Notes: generated by a model not told the origin, from the letters alone. Shown: positions 50,410-59,304, counted from the first letter of the stretch. The stretch: 64,000 nt of DNA from Paenibacillus mesophilus (GCF_005938385.1 NZ_VCRA01000005.1:310001-374000), one strand, 5' to 3'. A program made the numbers and translations.

Positions 50410-51015
50410 CTATACAAGCTCACTTTCGATGTCGTTGAGATCTATATCCGCTCCCTCCCCCGCAGCACGATAACAATAACGGAGCAGCAAAGCAGTCTCG
50501 CACCATTGAACCCTCTCCAATACGGCGATTACCGCTTCATCCCGCTCCTTCTCCACCTGTCTTTCCACCGCATCCACAAATCGGTTAGGGTCCCACTCTA
50601 CCGTACGAACAAGCGCTTCCAGCTCCGCTCGAACACGGCCGGACTTCTCTTCCGCCAGCAGCTCCTTAACATACCCGGAAAGCTCGCTAAAAACCGGATG
50701 CTTGCCCACCCGGTTATACCAATACTTCGAGTTCCAATAGTCGCCCTCCATCCGGTGCATGATCGCATGCCAATAACTACCCGACGGAGTATGAAGGTTC
50801 TGCGAAATCGTATGAGAAGCATCCAAGCTGTCATTCCAAAGATGCATGCCCGAGAGAACAGACAATGCGTGCGAATGGTTCCCTGCTTCCTTCCGTTCGG
50901 CCCATTCCCCTACGACCATCTTGATTGTGTCGTCCAGCTCCGCATCCCATACGGTTACCGGCTTCAACGATTGAATCGGCTTCCGTCCGGCCAGCCGCTG
51001 TACCAAGTCTATCAT
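50410..51015 (-). CDS. Uncharacterised conserved-looking protein with an HAIMHRMEGDYWNSKYWY motif
   Basis: A 201-residue helical, soluble protein with no recognised family. Residues about 75-110 contain SGSYWHAIMHRMEGDYWNSK and YWYNRVGKHPVF, a dense block of His, Trp and Tyr that looks like a conserved functional core (possibly metal or substrate binding). The rest is Glu/Arg-rich helix. The ATG at 51015 has GGGAGG upstream. It precedes the dioxygenase gene on the same strand, so the two may be cotranscribed. Confidence 0.7.
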   Translation of the reverse strand: MIDLVQRLAGRKPIQSLKPVTVWDAELDDTIKMVVGEWAERKEAGNHSHALSVLSGMHLWNDSLDASHTISQNLHTPSGSYWHAIMHRMEGDYWNSKYWYNRVGKHPVFSELSGYVKELLAEEKSGRVRAELEALVRTVEWDPNRFVDAVERQVEKERDEAVIAVLERVQWCETALLLRYCYRAAGEGADIDLNDIESELV

Positions 51016-51096
51016 GCCCAATCCCTCCCTGGAATCCCGTTTGCCTAAGTATACCATACTGCCGCCCTGCCGCCGGACACCTATGTCGAAAGCCGA

Positions 51097-51134
51097 AATA
51101 GGACGGCACTCCCTTCTAGGAGTACCGCCCTATT
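51097..51134 (-). terminator. Intrinsic terminator downstream of the SDR gene
   Basis: The minus-strand AATAGGGCGG...CTCC / GGAG...CCGTCCTATT stem is followed by TTCGG. It lies 14 bases after the SDR stop. Confidence 0.6.
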
Positions 51135-51148
51135 ATCGCAATGTCCGC

Positions 51149-51937
51149 CTACAGCGCCCGCACCATGCCGCCGTCGACGAGAACGGCTTGTCCGGTTACG
51201 TAGGTGTTGGCGAACGAGCCGAGATATACGATCGTTTTCGCGAATTCCTCCGGCGTGCCGTAACGTCCGAGCGGAATTTGACTCATCGATTGCGAGCGCA
51301 CTTGCTCCTCCGTCGCTCCTCTTGCTTCGGCAGCCCGGCGATCCAGCTCCAAGATCCGGTCCGTCTCGATCCGTCCCGGGCCGACCGTGTTGACGAGAAT
51401 CGAATCTTTGCCCAGCTCGGCCGACAAGCTTTTGGTCAAAGCGTATACGCCCGCCCGGAACACATTCGACAGGATCAGGTCGGGGATCGGCTGCTTGATG
51501 GACACCGAGGTCAAATTGACGATTCGTCCGCCGCCTTGTTTCCGCATATGCGGCAGCGCTTCCCGGATCAAACGGACGACACTCATCAAGTTTTGCTGGA
51601 AGGCCGCTTCCCATGCCGTATCGTCGAACTGGTCAAAGCCGCCTCCGGGAGGTCCGCCCGCGTTCGTGACAAGCACATCCAGACGGCCGGTCCAATCTAT
51701 AGCGGCCTGAACCGTGCGCTGTATATCTTCTTTGCCGTTCACATCCGCTTGTAAGGCCAACACTTCCCGGCCCGTAAGCCGCTCGATGTCCGCCTTGGCC
51801 TGGTTCAAGTTATCGGCATTGCGGCTCGAAATGACGACACTCGCTCCTTCTCGCGCGAACTCGATCGCGCTTGCTTTTCCCAAACCTTTGCTGCCGGCCG
51901 TTACAAGCACCGTCTTGTTGTCCAAACGCATATCCAT
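51149..51937 (-). CDS. Short-chain dehydrogenase/reductase with atypical catalytic site
   Basis: A 262-residue Rossmann protein of the SDR family. TAGSKGLGKASAIEFA is the cofactor glycine motif and LVTNAGG the NAG motif. The catalytic Ser is at NLTSVS, but the YxxxK pair aligns to SNVFR, so Tyr and Lys are replaced by Ser and Arg. The C-terminal GQAVLVDGGMV is normal. The change argues against ordinary oxidoreductase chemistry, or for a recently diverged subfamily. GGAG lies 8 bases before the ATG. It is followed on the same strand by the ABC ATPase gene 28 bases upstream. Confidence 0.8.
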   Translation of the reverse strand: MDMRLDNKTVLVTAGSKGLGKASAIEFAREGASVVISSRNADNLNQAKADIERLTGREVLALQADVNGKEDIQRTVQAAIDWTGRLDVLVTNAGGPPGGGFDQFDDTAWEAAFQQNLMSVVRLIREALPHMRKQGGGRIVNLTSVSIKQPIPDLILSNVFRAGVYALTKSLSAELGKDSILVNTVGPGRIETDRILELDRRAAEARGATEEQVRSQSMSQIPLGRYGTPEEFAKTIVYLGSFANTYVTGQAVLVDGGMVRAL

Positions 51938-51965
51938 AGCTCATCGCTCCATTTCCGATGTCCGA

Positions 51966-52697
51966 TTAAAGAATCGTATTTTTCTCGCTCTGGGTCAATT
52001 TGCGCGCCGGAATATCGAGCACCAGCTTGCCTCCGGCCAATCCCCACAGACGCGAAGCGTTACGCTCGGCCATCTCCAGATTCTGCATGGCGGCGATAAC
52101 GATCATATTCTGATCTTTGCAGAGCGCCCGGAGATCCTGAAGCACCTTCGTAGCCGATTCCGGGTCAAGTCCTTTCGTAGGCTCGTCCGCCAAAATGACT
52201 TTCGCGCCTTGCGCCAGCGCTCTCGCTATGGCGACACGCTGCTGCTCGCCTCCGCTAAGCTTCTCGGCAGGCAGCATTTTCGCTTTATCCAGCAGGCCGA
52301 CCCGTTCCAAATAATCCATCGCCCGGATATGTTCTTCCGTGGATATCGTACCCGTGAGCTTGCGCCATAACGGAAGCTGGTAGAAACGGCCGCTGAATAC
52401 GTTTTTCAGCGCGTTCTTTTTCGGGTGCAGCGCCGGCCGTTCCTCGAGAAACGCCCAATCTTTTCGCAGTTGAAGCTTGTCCATCCATTTCGTGTTCGAC
52501 AGCTCCTTGCCGTCGATGATGAATTGGCCTTCCGTCCATTTTTGCCGCAGCGCCATACAGCTGAGCAAAGTCGATTTCCCGCTTCCGCTGGCGCCGATGA
52601 CGACGACGAATTCGCCTCTGTCGACCTGAAAGCTGACTTTGGACAGTATCGTTTGGCCGTCGGTCAACGTTTTCGATAAGTTGCGTACGATGATCAT
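51966..52697 (-). CDS. ABC transporter ATP-binding protein (PhnC-like), orphan
   Basis: A 243-residue ABC ATPase. Walker A is GASGSGKST, signature [15 protein letters not shown], Walker B VILADEPT, and the H-loop region is altered ([14 protein letters not shown], with Gln where the switch His is expected). It resembles phosphonate importer ATPases, but no permease or binding protein is next to it. Its partner may be encoded elsewhere, or it may be a soluble regulator. The ATG at 52697 has no close Shine-Dalgarno; GGAG is 13 bases upstream. Confidence 0.8.
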   Translation of the reverse strand: MIIVRNLSKTLTDGQTILSKVSFQVDRGEFVVVIGASGSGKSTLLSCMALRQKWTEGQFIIDGKELSNTKWMDKLQLRKDWAFLEERPALHPKKNALKNVFSGRFYQLPLWRKLTGTISTEEHIRAMDYLERVGLLDKAKMLPAEKLSGGEQQRVAIARALAQGAKVILADEPTKGLDPESATKVLQDLRALCKDQNMIVIAAMQNLEMAERNASRLWGLAGGKLVLDIPARKLTQSEKNTIL

Positions 52698-52799
52698 TCC
52701 AGTATCATGGCTCCTTTTGCCGGCGGCGGCTGTTCGTTTGCCGGATGGCATATCCAACTTATTATACCATGATTTTCGCAGCCGGGCAGTCGGGACGAA

Positions 52800-54365
52800 T
52801 CAGGGCTTCACGACGGTGTCGAACAGTCTGATTTTGCGAATCGATCTTCCCTCGGATTGAGACCACATAATGATATTCCCCTCTGTATCCACCGCAAATG
52901 GCCCGAATTCCTTCACCTTCGGAAGGCCTTCACTGGCCGGGACCGTCATCACGGAGCCGTTCTGATTTGTAATTACAGAGCGCTGCCCGTTCTCGTCAGG
53001 CTGTTGGATCTCTTTCAACGAAACGTAAGGCGTCAACCGTCCGCTCGTATCAAGCTTATAGATTTGTTCGTAATTTGCCAAATAAAATATGCCGTCTCTG
53101 GCCGTCGCTTGACGCAGCGTTTCCACATTCGTTTTCGCTACTTGACGGGTAGCGCCGCTGCTCGGTTCCAGTTCGGTAAGAGACTGAGAAAATATGTTAA
53201 ATATATAAATTTTTCCGTCATTGACGGTGGCCGTCAGTTTGGCGCCTCCTGAGCTTTTATTGATTGAAGCGATCGGATCCGCACTTCCGCCCGCGGCAGA
53301 CGTATAAATTTGGCTATGTATGATATCGCTGAAATAGAATTGTTTGCCGTCTATAGCTAACAGGAAATTACCCAGAAAGGAACTCGCGTCCCCTGCCGTT
53401 GCATAGGTGATCATTTGGATGTCCGGCTTAATCCGATAAACGATACAAGATATGCTGCTTTTTTGAAGCGATTCCCCGGTTTTATTGTAATTCGCATTCG
53501 TGTTGTAGGCCAACAAGTATACATGGCCGCTTTGCTCGTCATAGTACAACGAACCAGATGCCAGATCACTGTAGTGCATCTCTTTTTTGCTGCCCAACGG
53601 TTCCGTGTAGCTAAAGTTGAAACGGCTGTCGAACGAGTCCAGCACCAGATCCGCTTTTTTCGTTTTTGAATCGTATTTGAGCAGAGCAATGCTCGTCGGG
53701 CTTTTCGCGAACAAGACATACACGTTTCCGTCTTTGTCGGTTACGATACTTTGAATAGGGGCCGAAAAATTCAGCAATTCTCTCAAATTTTTGCTCCCGA
53801 GCAGCTGTTCCATCGCAACAGTCTCCAGTTTCGTCCGTTGCACGGGCACCTTCGCCGGCGCCTCTTCCTTCGGAGGGACCTCCGGCCGTTTGGGGGTTAT
53901 CGTAATCGTGCCGGTAGCCGCATCGAAGGCTACGACTTGATTTAAGCTTTCCGCTATAAACCGCAGCGGTACCATCGTAGTTTCATTTACGATTTGAGCC
54001 GGCTGATCCAACGACTCGGAGCGCTCGCCAACGATCGCCGTCTTGCTTCCGATGACCAGTCGCAGCTTGTACTCTCCGGCTTGGATCGCGATAGCGCTCT
54101 CGTCGCCGAACCATTTAACTTCAGCGCCCAACGCCTCGGATACGGCGCGTATCGGTACCATCGTTGTTTCTCCGATCAGCGTCGGTTCGACAGGCAGCAA
54201 CATTTCCTTCCCGTTCAATATTGCCGTTTTGCTGTTCAATATCATTTTCACGGATGAAACCGCTTGTATGGCCGCTGTTTTTTGTCCATCTTCCGCATAT
54301 GCCGGACTCCCCCCGATCAACAAACCGAATGCCAAAACCAAGCTAACGGTTTTACGTTTATTCAT
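52800..54365 (-). CDS. Secreted protein with copper amine oxidase N-terminal domains and a propeller-like C-terminus
   Basis: A 521-residue exported protein. The signal peptide (about 1-24) ends in PAYAEDG. Two copper-amine-oxidase-N-like repeats follow (about 35-100 and 100-165), each with TTMVPIRAVSEALG or TTMVPLRFIAESLN, then a Pro/Glu linker and a region of about 330 residues of repeated beta strands (NVYVLFAKSPTSIALLKYD, KQFYFSDIIHSQIYT, NIIMWSQSEGRSIRKIRLF), probably a beta propeller. No copper oxidase catalytic residues are present. It may bind cell-wall or matrix polymers. CAGGA lies 7 bases before the ATG. Confidence 0.8.
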   Translation of the reverse strand: MNKRKTVSLVLAFGLLIGGSPAYAEDGQKTAAIQAVSSVKMILNSKTAILNGKEMLLPVEPTLIGETTMVPIRAVSEALGAEVKWFGDESAIAIQAGEYKLRLVIGSKTAIVGERSESLDQPAQIVNETTMVPLRFIAESLNQVVAFDAATGTITITPKRPEVPPKEEAPAKVPVQRTKLETVAMEQLLGSKNLRELLNFSAPIQSIVTDKDGNVYVLFAKSPTSIALLKYDSKTKKADLVLDSFDSRFNFSYTEPLGSKKEMHYSDLASGSLYYDEQSGHVYLLAYNTNANYNKTGESLQKSSISCIVYRIKPDIQMITYATAGDASSFLGNFLLAIDGKQFYFSDIIHSQIYTSAAGGSADPIASINKSSGGAKLTATVNDGKIYIFNIFSQSLTELEPSSGATRQVAKTNVETLRQATARDGIFYLANYEQIYKLDTSGRLTPYVSLKEIQQPDENGQRSVITNQNGSVMTVPASEGLPKVKEFGPFAVDTEGNIIMWSQSEGRSIRKIRLFDTVVKP

Positions 54366-54469
54366 AATAAGTTCCTGCTTTCTATGCAAATTCGACAGCC
54401 TTACCAAATATAAGCTCCAACTCCCATACTAACGCTTGCCTAGAAAAATATGCAATAGGTGTACCGTAG

Positions 54470-54505
54470 AAAAACCGCCCGTCCAAGAAGGAATCGAGCG
54501 GTTTG
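54470..54505 (-). terminator. Intrinsic terminator of the UPF0173 gene
   Basis: The minus-strand AAACCGC / GCGGTTT stem with a 19-base loop is followed by TTCTACGG. It begins 13 bases after the gene. Confidence 0.6.
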
Positions 54506-54517
54506 AAGAAACGCCTG

Positions 54518-55201
54518 CTATATTGTGATCATCTGCTTGCTCTTCAGCGGATAGCATTCAATATCGTACTCGCCCAGCATAGCGGCGAACTTGCCCGTAT
54601 CTTGCCGGATGACCGGAAACGTATCGTAATGAAGCGGAATGACCTGCTTCGTCTGAAGCCAACGCGCGGCGTATACGGCTTCCTCCGGTCCCATCGTATA
54701 GTTGTCCCCGATCGGCAGCGCCGCCAGCGCGATCGTGTTCATTTCCCCGATCAGCTTCATGTCGCTGAACAACGACGTGTCGCCGGCATGATAAATCGTC
54801 TTGTCCCCCATGGTCAGCAGTATGCCCGCAGGCTGACCGGCGTACAAATATTGATCGCCCTCCCGAAGCGAAGAACCGTGGAACGCCTGCGTGAATTTAA
54901 CCCGGAAGCCGTCGAACGAGTAGGAGCCTCCGATATTCATCGCATGAGCCCGAGCCCCTAACCGGATGCAGTGCATCGCGAGTTCGAACACCGCGACGAT
55001 CGGACAGCCGTTCCGCTTGGCAATTTCGATACTGTCACCGAAATGATCGTCATGCGCATGGGTCAGCAGCACCGCATCCGCTTCCACATCATGCGGGGAT
55101 ACCCCGGATGCCGGGTTACCGGACAAAAACGGATCGATTATCACCTTTTTGCCGCCGTTCTCCACATACAGGCACGAATGTCCGAAATATGTAATGTTCA
55201 C
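54518..55201 (-). CDS. UPF0173 metal-dependent hydrolase (beta-lactamase fold)
   Basis: A 227-residue metallo-beta-lactamase-fold hydrolase of the UPF0173 (YtkL-like) family. Metal motifs are THAHDDHFGD, then HGSSLREG, GDTSLFSDM and the closing LHYDTFPVI. Start GTG at 55201 (NITYFGHSCLYVE) matches the usual MKITYHGHSC beginning, and AAAGGG lies about 9 bases before it; the frame continues to an ATG at 55219. The cellular substrate is unknown. It is divergent from the small plus-strand ORF at 55300. Confidence 0.88.
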   Translation of the reverse strand: MNITYFGHSCLYVENGGKKVIIDPFLSGNPASGVSPHDVEADAVLLTHAHDDHFGDSIEIAKRNGCPIVAVFELAMHCIRLGARAHAMNIGGSYSFDGFRVKFTQAFHGSSLREGDQYLYAGQPAGILLTMGDKTIYHAGDTSLFSDMKLIGEMNTIALAALPIGDNYTMGPEEAVYAARWLQTKQVIPLHYDTFPVIRQDTGKFAAMLGEYDIECYPLKSKQMITI

Positions 55202-55299
55202 GCCTCTCACCCTTTCCATTATCCAAATGTTGGGTACCCCTTCATTTTACATAAATTCGCTTCGTGAAGCCAACGATACGAATGGAGGTGGGACTGCCC

Positions 55300-55416
55300 A
55301 TGACAACATCCAAGCGCCGGAAAGAAAACGCGTGGAAAATGCGCAAACAAAATCAGCAGCCGCACGGAAAAATTACGTCGCTCAAGGAATTGTCCGATTC
55401 CGCGGATCAAGGTTAG
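55300..55416 (+). CDS. Small basic protein resembling DUF6254
   Basis: A 38-residue ORF: MTTSKRRKENAWKMRKQN, then PHGKITSLKELSDSADQG. The KRRKENAWKMRKQ and PHGKI pattern matches the short DUF6254-type proteins annotated in Bacillus and Paenibacillus. GGAGGTG lies 9 bases before the ATG, which strongly supports translation. Function unknown; a possible spore or nucleic-acid-binding role is inference. A large hairpin follows. Confidence 0.65.
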   Translation: MTTSKRRKENAWKMRKQNQQPHGKITSLKELSDSADQG

Positions 55417-55432
55417 TTGCCTCTTCAACGCC

Positions 55433-55490
55433 ACAAGAACCCCAGGCAAGAAACAAACCGTCCGGTTTATCCTTGCCAAGGGGTTCTTGT
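55433..55490. repeat. Large composite hairpin between the small ORFs
   Basis: ACAAGAACCCC-a-GGCAAG (55433-55450) pairs with CTTGCC-aa-GGGGTTCTTGT (55472-55490), and the loop contains AAACCG/CGGTTT. No T-run follows on either strand, so it is a weak terminator candidate at best; it may be an RNA structure. Confidence 0.5.
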
Positions 55491-55507
55491 TACGATTTGC
55501 CGTTACC

Positions 55508-55642
55508 TCAGACGTTCTTGCTTATCCCATTAGCCGATGGAGGGAAAGCTTTCGACTTGTCGGCATGCATGGTCCGGGCCTCTTCCTTCATCCTGGACAT
55601 GTTCTGCTGTTCTTTATAAGCTTTGCGGCGATGGTGGGGCAT
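55508..55642 (-). CDS. Small hypothetical protein, basic and His/Arg-rich at start
   Basis: A 44-residue ORF (MPHHRRKAYKEQQNMSR, then MKEEARTMHADKSKAF) with a perfect GGAGGTG 7-8 bases upstream. The N-terminus is basic, the C-terminus Lys/Ser-rich. No family recognised. It is the second of two tiny minus-strand ORFs. Confidence 0.55.
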   Translation of the reverse strand: MPHHRRKAYKEQQNMSRMKEEARTMHADKSKAFPPSANGISKNV

Positions 55643-55673
55643 GTGGGCACCTCCGTGTAATAATTCGTTATGA

Positions 55674-55799
55674 TTACCGTTCTTTCTGCTTGCCCGGCAG
55701 CTTGCGGTCCGGGTCGCCCTTTCCGTGGGTTCTCCGGTTTTTCTCATCCTTCGCCTGCGTATCGTGAAGCTTGTTCAAGTAGGATTGAGTACTATCCAT
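55674..55799 (-). CDS. Small protein resembling DUF4023
   Basis: A 41-residue ORF: MDSTQSYLNKLHDTQAKDEK, then GDPDRKLPGKQKER. The N-terminal LNKLHDTQ and C-terminal KLPGKQ match the DUF4023 family of short Bacillus proteins. GGAGGAG lies about 7 bases before the ATG. Function unknown. It is followed by the 44-residue ORF on the same strand. Confidence 0.7.
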   Translation of the reverse strand: MDSTQSYLNKLHDTQAKDEKNRRTHGKGDPDRKLPGKQKER

Positions 55800-55936
55800 G
55801 GCGGCTCCTCCTCCCTTACGGAAAGACTTCGACCATAGTATGTCCAGGTTCGGCTGCAATTGCGGCGGGTTCTCTTGTGAAATTTCTGCAAAAAGAGAAG
55901 CTCCCCCCGGTATCGGAGGAAGCTTGTTTAACGTGA

Positions 55937-57271
55937 TTAAGCTTTTTGGCGGAAGAAGTTCCAGCCGCCGAGCCTTTCCGGATTGCCTTTATCATCTTCC
56001 AGCAATGCATCGAATTGCAGCGCCGCTTTGCGGAACGCCTCCACGTACTGGTCGATCAGCTCCGGACGGAAATGCTTGAACCATGGAATCGAGTACACGC
56101 GCGCCGCGATGCCTTCGGAGACCGGCAAGCTTCCCTTCGGTTGACGCAAATCGCGGGAAGCGTTGGCGATAATGGTCGGTTTGCCGTGTCCGTATACATC
56201 GGCGTCATGCTGCAGCGAATGCAGATGCAGCGGCAAGTTGCAGCCCGGTCCGATCGACACGCCTTCGGCACGGACCGCTTCGCAAAATCTCGTTACCGAC
56301 AAGCCGCCGAGCTCTTCGGGAACGTAATGGCCGTGAGTGGCGTACCAGCCCCCCATCGTGCTGCCGGAATCTTTCGCCGGACGGTGCGCGCGCAGCCCGG
56401 GAACGCCTTCAAGCCGATCCCAGAAATAGTTCATCGCCTTGTCGATTTCGCCGATACGTTCGTCGTAATATTTCAATTGCACACGGCCTACCGCGGAGCT
56501 GACTTGATGCATCCGGAACTTGTAGCCGCCGAGCGGCAAGCCTGCATGCGGCTGCAAGTAAGGAGTTTGGATTTCCTGATTGTACCGCTCGTAATGGCCC
56601 AGAGCGATAGCGCGCTCATAAATTTCCAGGTCGTTCGTGACGAAAATGCCGCCTTCCCCGATGGCGAACGATTTGCCGGCCATCAGCGACATGGCGCCTA
56701 CGTCCCCGATCGTGCCGACTCTGCGCCCTTTATAATAGCCGCCCTGGGCATGGGATACGTCTTCGATCACTTTAATATTATGCTTTCTGGCAATCTCCAT
56801 GATCGGATCCATATCGGCCGGATGACCCAAGTAGTGGACGACGACGATCGCTTTCGTCTTGGGCGTAATCCGGTGCTCGATATCGTTCGGGTCCAGACAG
56901 AGCGAGACCGGGTCGATTTCCGCGAATACGACGGACGCGCCGAGCGAATAAGCCGGCAACGCCGACGCCCAGTAGGTTACGCTGGGACATATAACTTCGT
57001 CGCCGACACCCACGCCGCAGCCGTAAAACGCGCCCAGCAAAGAATTGGTGCCGTTGTTGAAAGCGAGCGCATATTTCATGTCCAGCCAGTCGGCGAATTC
57101 ACGCTCGAATTTTCTCGTAATATCCGTTCCGGACATCGCTCCGTCACGCAAAACTTGCACGGCGGCCGCTTCGTCCTCTTGGGTAATGATCGGCCACTTG
57201 AACAAATCCTCATGAGATTGTTTGACCGCTTTCGTGCCGCCTAGCAATGCCAGCTTTTCAGTTCCGATCAT
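55937..57271 (-). CDS. DegT/DnrJ/EryC1/StrS-family aminotransferase
   Basis: A 444-residue PLP-dependent aminotransferase. The Schiff-base Lys is in MSLMAGKSFAIGEGG; AFNNGTNSLLGAFYGCGVG and KVIEDVSHAQGGYY form the cofactor site. It is longer than the DegT protein at 42111, by about 45 residues in the C-terminal half, and only about one third identical by eye. It probably transaminates a keto-sugar or cyclitol. AAAGGAG precedes the ATG. It lies 33 bases downstream of the D-aminopeptidase gene on the same strand, so the two may be one operon. Confidence 0.88.
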   Translation of the reverse strand: MIGTEKLALLGGTKAVKQSHEDLFKWPIITQEDEAAAVQVLRDGAMSGTDITRKFEREFADWLDMKYALAFNNGTNSLLGAFYGCGVGVGDEVICPSVTYWASALPAYSLGASVVFAEIDPVSLCLDPNDIEHRITPKTKAIVVVHYLGHPADMDPIMEIARKHNIKVIEDVSHAQGGYYKGRRVGTIGDVGAMSLMAGKSFAIGEGGIFVTNDLEIYERAIALGHYERYNQEIQTPYLQPHAGLPLGGYKFRMHQVSSAVGRVQLKYYDERIGEIDKAMNYFWDRLEGVPGLRAHRPAKDSGSTMGGWYATHGHYVPEELGGLSVTRFCEAVRAEGVSIGPGCNLPLHLHSLQHDADVYGHGKPTIIANASRDLRQPKGSLPVSEGIAARVYSIPWFKHFRPELIDQYVEAFRKAALQFDALLEDDKGNPERLGGWNFFRQKA

Positions 57272-57304
57272 GGGAGATCGCTCCTTTAGTCGATAGGATA
57301 ATTT

Positions 57305-58129
57305 CTATGAATCCGCATTCAATGACTTGCCGCCCAACAAACGAATGATGCTGTCGGGATGCTCGTCTCGGTGGGTATAGGCCGCCTTCGTTCCGTCGCT
57401 GCGGTAACGAATTTCCCGCCGAAACGGCGCTTCTACCCGCAGCAGCGCGAACTGTTCCCGGTTCTCGGCAAACCGCCGCGCCGCCCGCTCCGCGCCTTCC
57501 CGAATACGGGTCCGCGCCAGCTCGGGATGAAGATGAATCGCGCCGTTATTGCGCTCCTTGTACCCTTCCGTGCCGAATTCGTCACCGCTTCCCGGCATCA
57601 GTCCACGTTTGACCGCAACCGTTTCGATTCCTTCGATCAAAGCCGAAGCTTCCTTCGCGAAAGCCTCGTCTCCCGCTCCGAAGATCGAGCGGATGCCGAG
57701 AAAAGCGCCGCACATCGCCAGTTGGCCGAATTCGCCCACGGATACCCCGTTCATTCTGTAATCGATTACGTTAAACCAGCCCGTATGCGCCATCTGGGCA
57801 AAAGGCGTTCCCGCTTTGGCGTGCTGACCGACCCAAGCTATCGCATCGAAAGAAGCGTCCAGCATCGAGTAGTAGTTGCCGTGATAAGGTCCGCGCATGA
57901 ATTGGGCCCGTGGGTCCAGCAGCAGATGATTGATCCCGCCGTAACCGTGCCCGTCCACGACCAAGAACTCCGTGGCGCCTCCGGCGGCAAAGCCTTCGAT
58001 CGCGGCGTTCGTTTCCAGCGTCAGCAGCTTTTTGCCTTCCTCGTAATACCGGCTGCCGGGCACGACCCAATCGTCGTGGTTAATCATTCCCGCAGAGCCT
58101 TCCATGTCGGTCATGACGAGCAATTTCAT
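57305..58129 (-). CDS. M55-family D-aminopeptidase (DppA-like)
   Basis: A 274-residue Zn-dependent D-aminopeptidase. VMTDMEGSAGM carries the D-x-E metal pair, followed by VDGHGYGGINHLLLDP, GPYHGNYYSM, WVGQHAKAG and AHTGWFNVIDYRMNG with His ligands and the catalytic region. DppA in B. subtilis cleaves D-Ala-D-Ala and similar peptides released from the wall and forms a decamer. The ATG at 58129 has GAGGAGG upstream. It is divergent from the AraC gene at 58333. Confidence 0.88.
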   Translation of the reverse strand: MKLLVMTDMEGSAGMINHDDWVVPGSRYYEEGKKLLTLETNAAIEGFAAGGATEFLVVDGHGYGGINHLLLDPRAQFMRGPYHGNYYSMLDASFDAIAWVGQHAKAGTPFAQMAHTGWFNVIDYRMNGVSVGEFGQLAMCGAFLGIRSIFGAGDEAFAKEASALIEGIETVAVKRGLMPGSGDEFGTEGYKERNNGAIHLHPELARTRIREGAERAARRFAENREQFALLRVEAPFRREIRYRSDGTKAAYTHRDEHPDSIIRLLGGKSLNADS

Positions 58130-58332
58130 GCCGGCCGATCCTCCTCGCAATGATTCGCCCGAGCGGCCGCCGGACAGGCAGTTTCCGCAGCGCACAAGGG
58201 GCTTCCTTTTCTCGTATGTAACTATATAATAAAAGTAAATGAAGAACATGACAGAACCGTCGATGCGATATGTCACTTTTTAACATAGAATCAATATTCC
58301 ACGGCAGTCGTTATGACCAAGGGGGAAAGATT

Positions 58333-59232
58333 ATGCCGAAAACGATATATCCGGAATACCAGGAGCATATCGGCGGACTGAAAATGACCGCTGACGGCAA
58401 GCAACGATTTTTTATAAACGTCGGTACCGTCACGCAGTCGGCTCTGCACCATCATGATTACGCCGAGCTTTCCTACTACGTGGAAGGAACGGGTTCGGAG
58501 TCCATCAACGGCGTAGCTCACCGTATTCGTCCGGGTACCGCCTCGTTTCTTCTCCCCCACCATATGCATAAGCTGGAGAGCGACCCTGGCTTGACGATGC
58601 GCAAATACCGGTGTATGTTCGATTTGCCGCTGCTGTTCGGTGAGCATGAGGACTCCGAGTTTTCGCGGCTGCTGTACGGCATCGGTACGACATCGCCGTC
58701 GTTCGCGGATTTCGATGGAGCTGGGGCGGAGCGGATGACGGCGACTATGGAGCAGTTGCACGAGGAATATGCCATGCCCGACAGTCCGGGCAGACGCCAT
58801 ATGATCCGGCTGAAGCTGAGCGAAGCGATCCTGCTGTTCATTCGCGCCGGCAACGGAAAATGCTCCGTACCGCCGGCGGACGAACGCGATGAAACCGTCA
58901 AAATGTCGCCGCTGCTGCAATACGTACACCTGCACTATACGGATAAGCTGACGCTGGAAGATTTGTCGCGGCAGTTCCGCTACAGCGTCCCCCATATAAG
59001 CCGGTCGTTCAAGGAGCATACGGGAAAGCGGTTTCACGATTACGTCCGCCAGCTTCGCATCGAGAGCGCGATTACGATGCTTCTTCACACCAACATGTCC
59101 GTAACCGATATCGCCGCAGCGGTAGGCTTCGATTCATTCCGAACGTTCGCCCGCGCGTTTCGGGACATGAAGGGTCGGACGGCAAGCGAATTCCGCAGTC
59201 TAATGAGAGAATCAGGCGGAGCAGCACCGTAA
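58333..59232 (+). CDS. AraC-family transcriptional regulator
   Basis: A 299-residue regulator with an N-terminal cupin domain (HHHDYAELSYYVEGTGSESI, LLPHHMHKLES) and a C-terminal AraC helix-turn-helix pair (EDLSRQFRYSVPHISRSFKE and DIAAAVGFDSFRTFARAFRD). It is divergent from the DppA-like gene, which is therefore a likely target. It is followed by a shared terminator. The ATG at 58333 has AAGGGGG 7 bases upstream; a longer frame starts at 58270. Confidence 0.88.
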   Translation: MPKTIYPEYQEHIGGLKMTADGKQRFFINVGTVTQSALHHHDYAELSYYVEGTGSESINGVAHRIRPGTASFLLPHHMHKLESDPGLTMRKYRCMFDLPLLFGEHEDSEFSRLLYGIGTTSPSFADFDGAGAERMTATMEQLHEEYAMPDSPGRRHMIRLKLSEAILLFIRAGNGKCSVPPADERDETVKMSPLLQYVHLHYTDKLTLEDLSRQFRYSVPHISRSFKEHTGKRFHDYVRQLRIESAITMLLHTNMSVTDIAAAVGFDSFRTFARAFRDMKGRTASEFRSLMRESGGAAP

Positions 59233-59246
59233 CCATCGTGCAACAA

Positions 59247-59291
59247 ACAAAGGGATTCCATTTCGACCGCAGAGGTCAAAGTGGAATCCCT
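59247..59291. terminator. Bidirectional terminator between the AraC and RpiR genes
   Basis: AAAGGGATTCCA / TGGAATCCCTTT form a perfect 12-bp stem, with T-rich sequence on either side. The minus-strand RpiR gene ends 14 bases to the right. Confidence 0.85.
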
Positions 59292-59304
59292 TTATTCGTC
59301 TTGA

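Noticed and set aside
55946..57244. A 432-codon open frame on the plus strand
   Set aside because: It mirrors the DegT aminotransferase gene, which has the PLP-Lys motif on the other strand. The plus-strand translation shows no domain.
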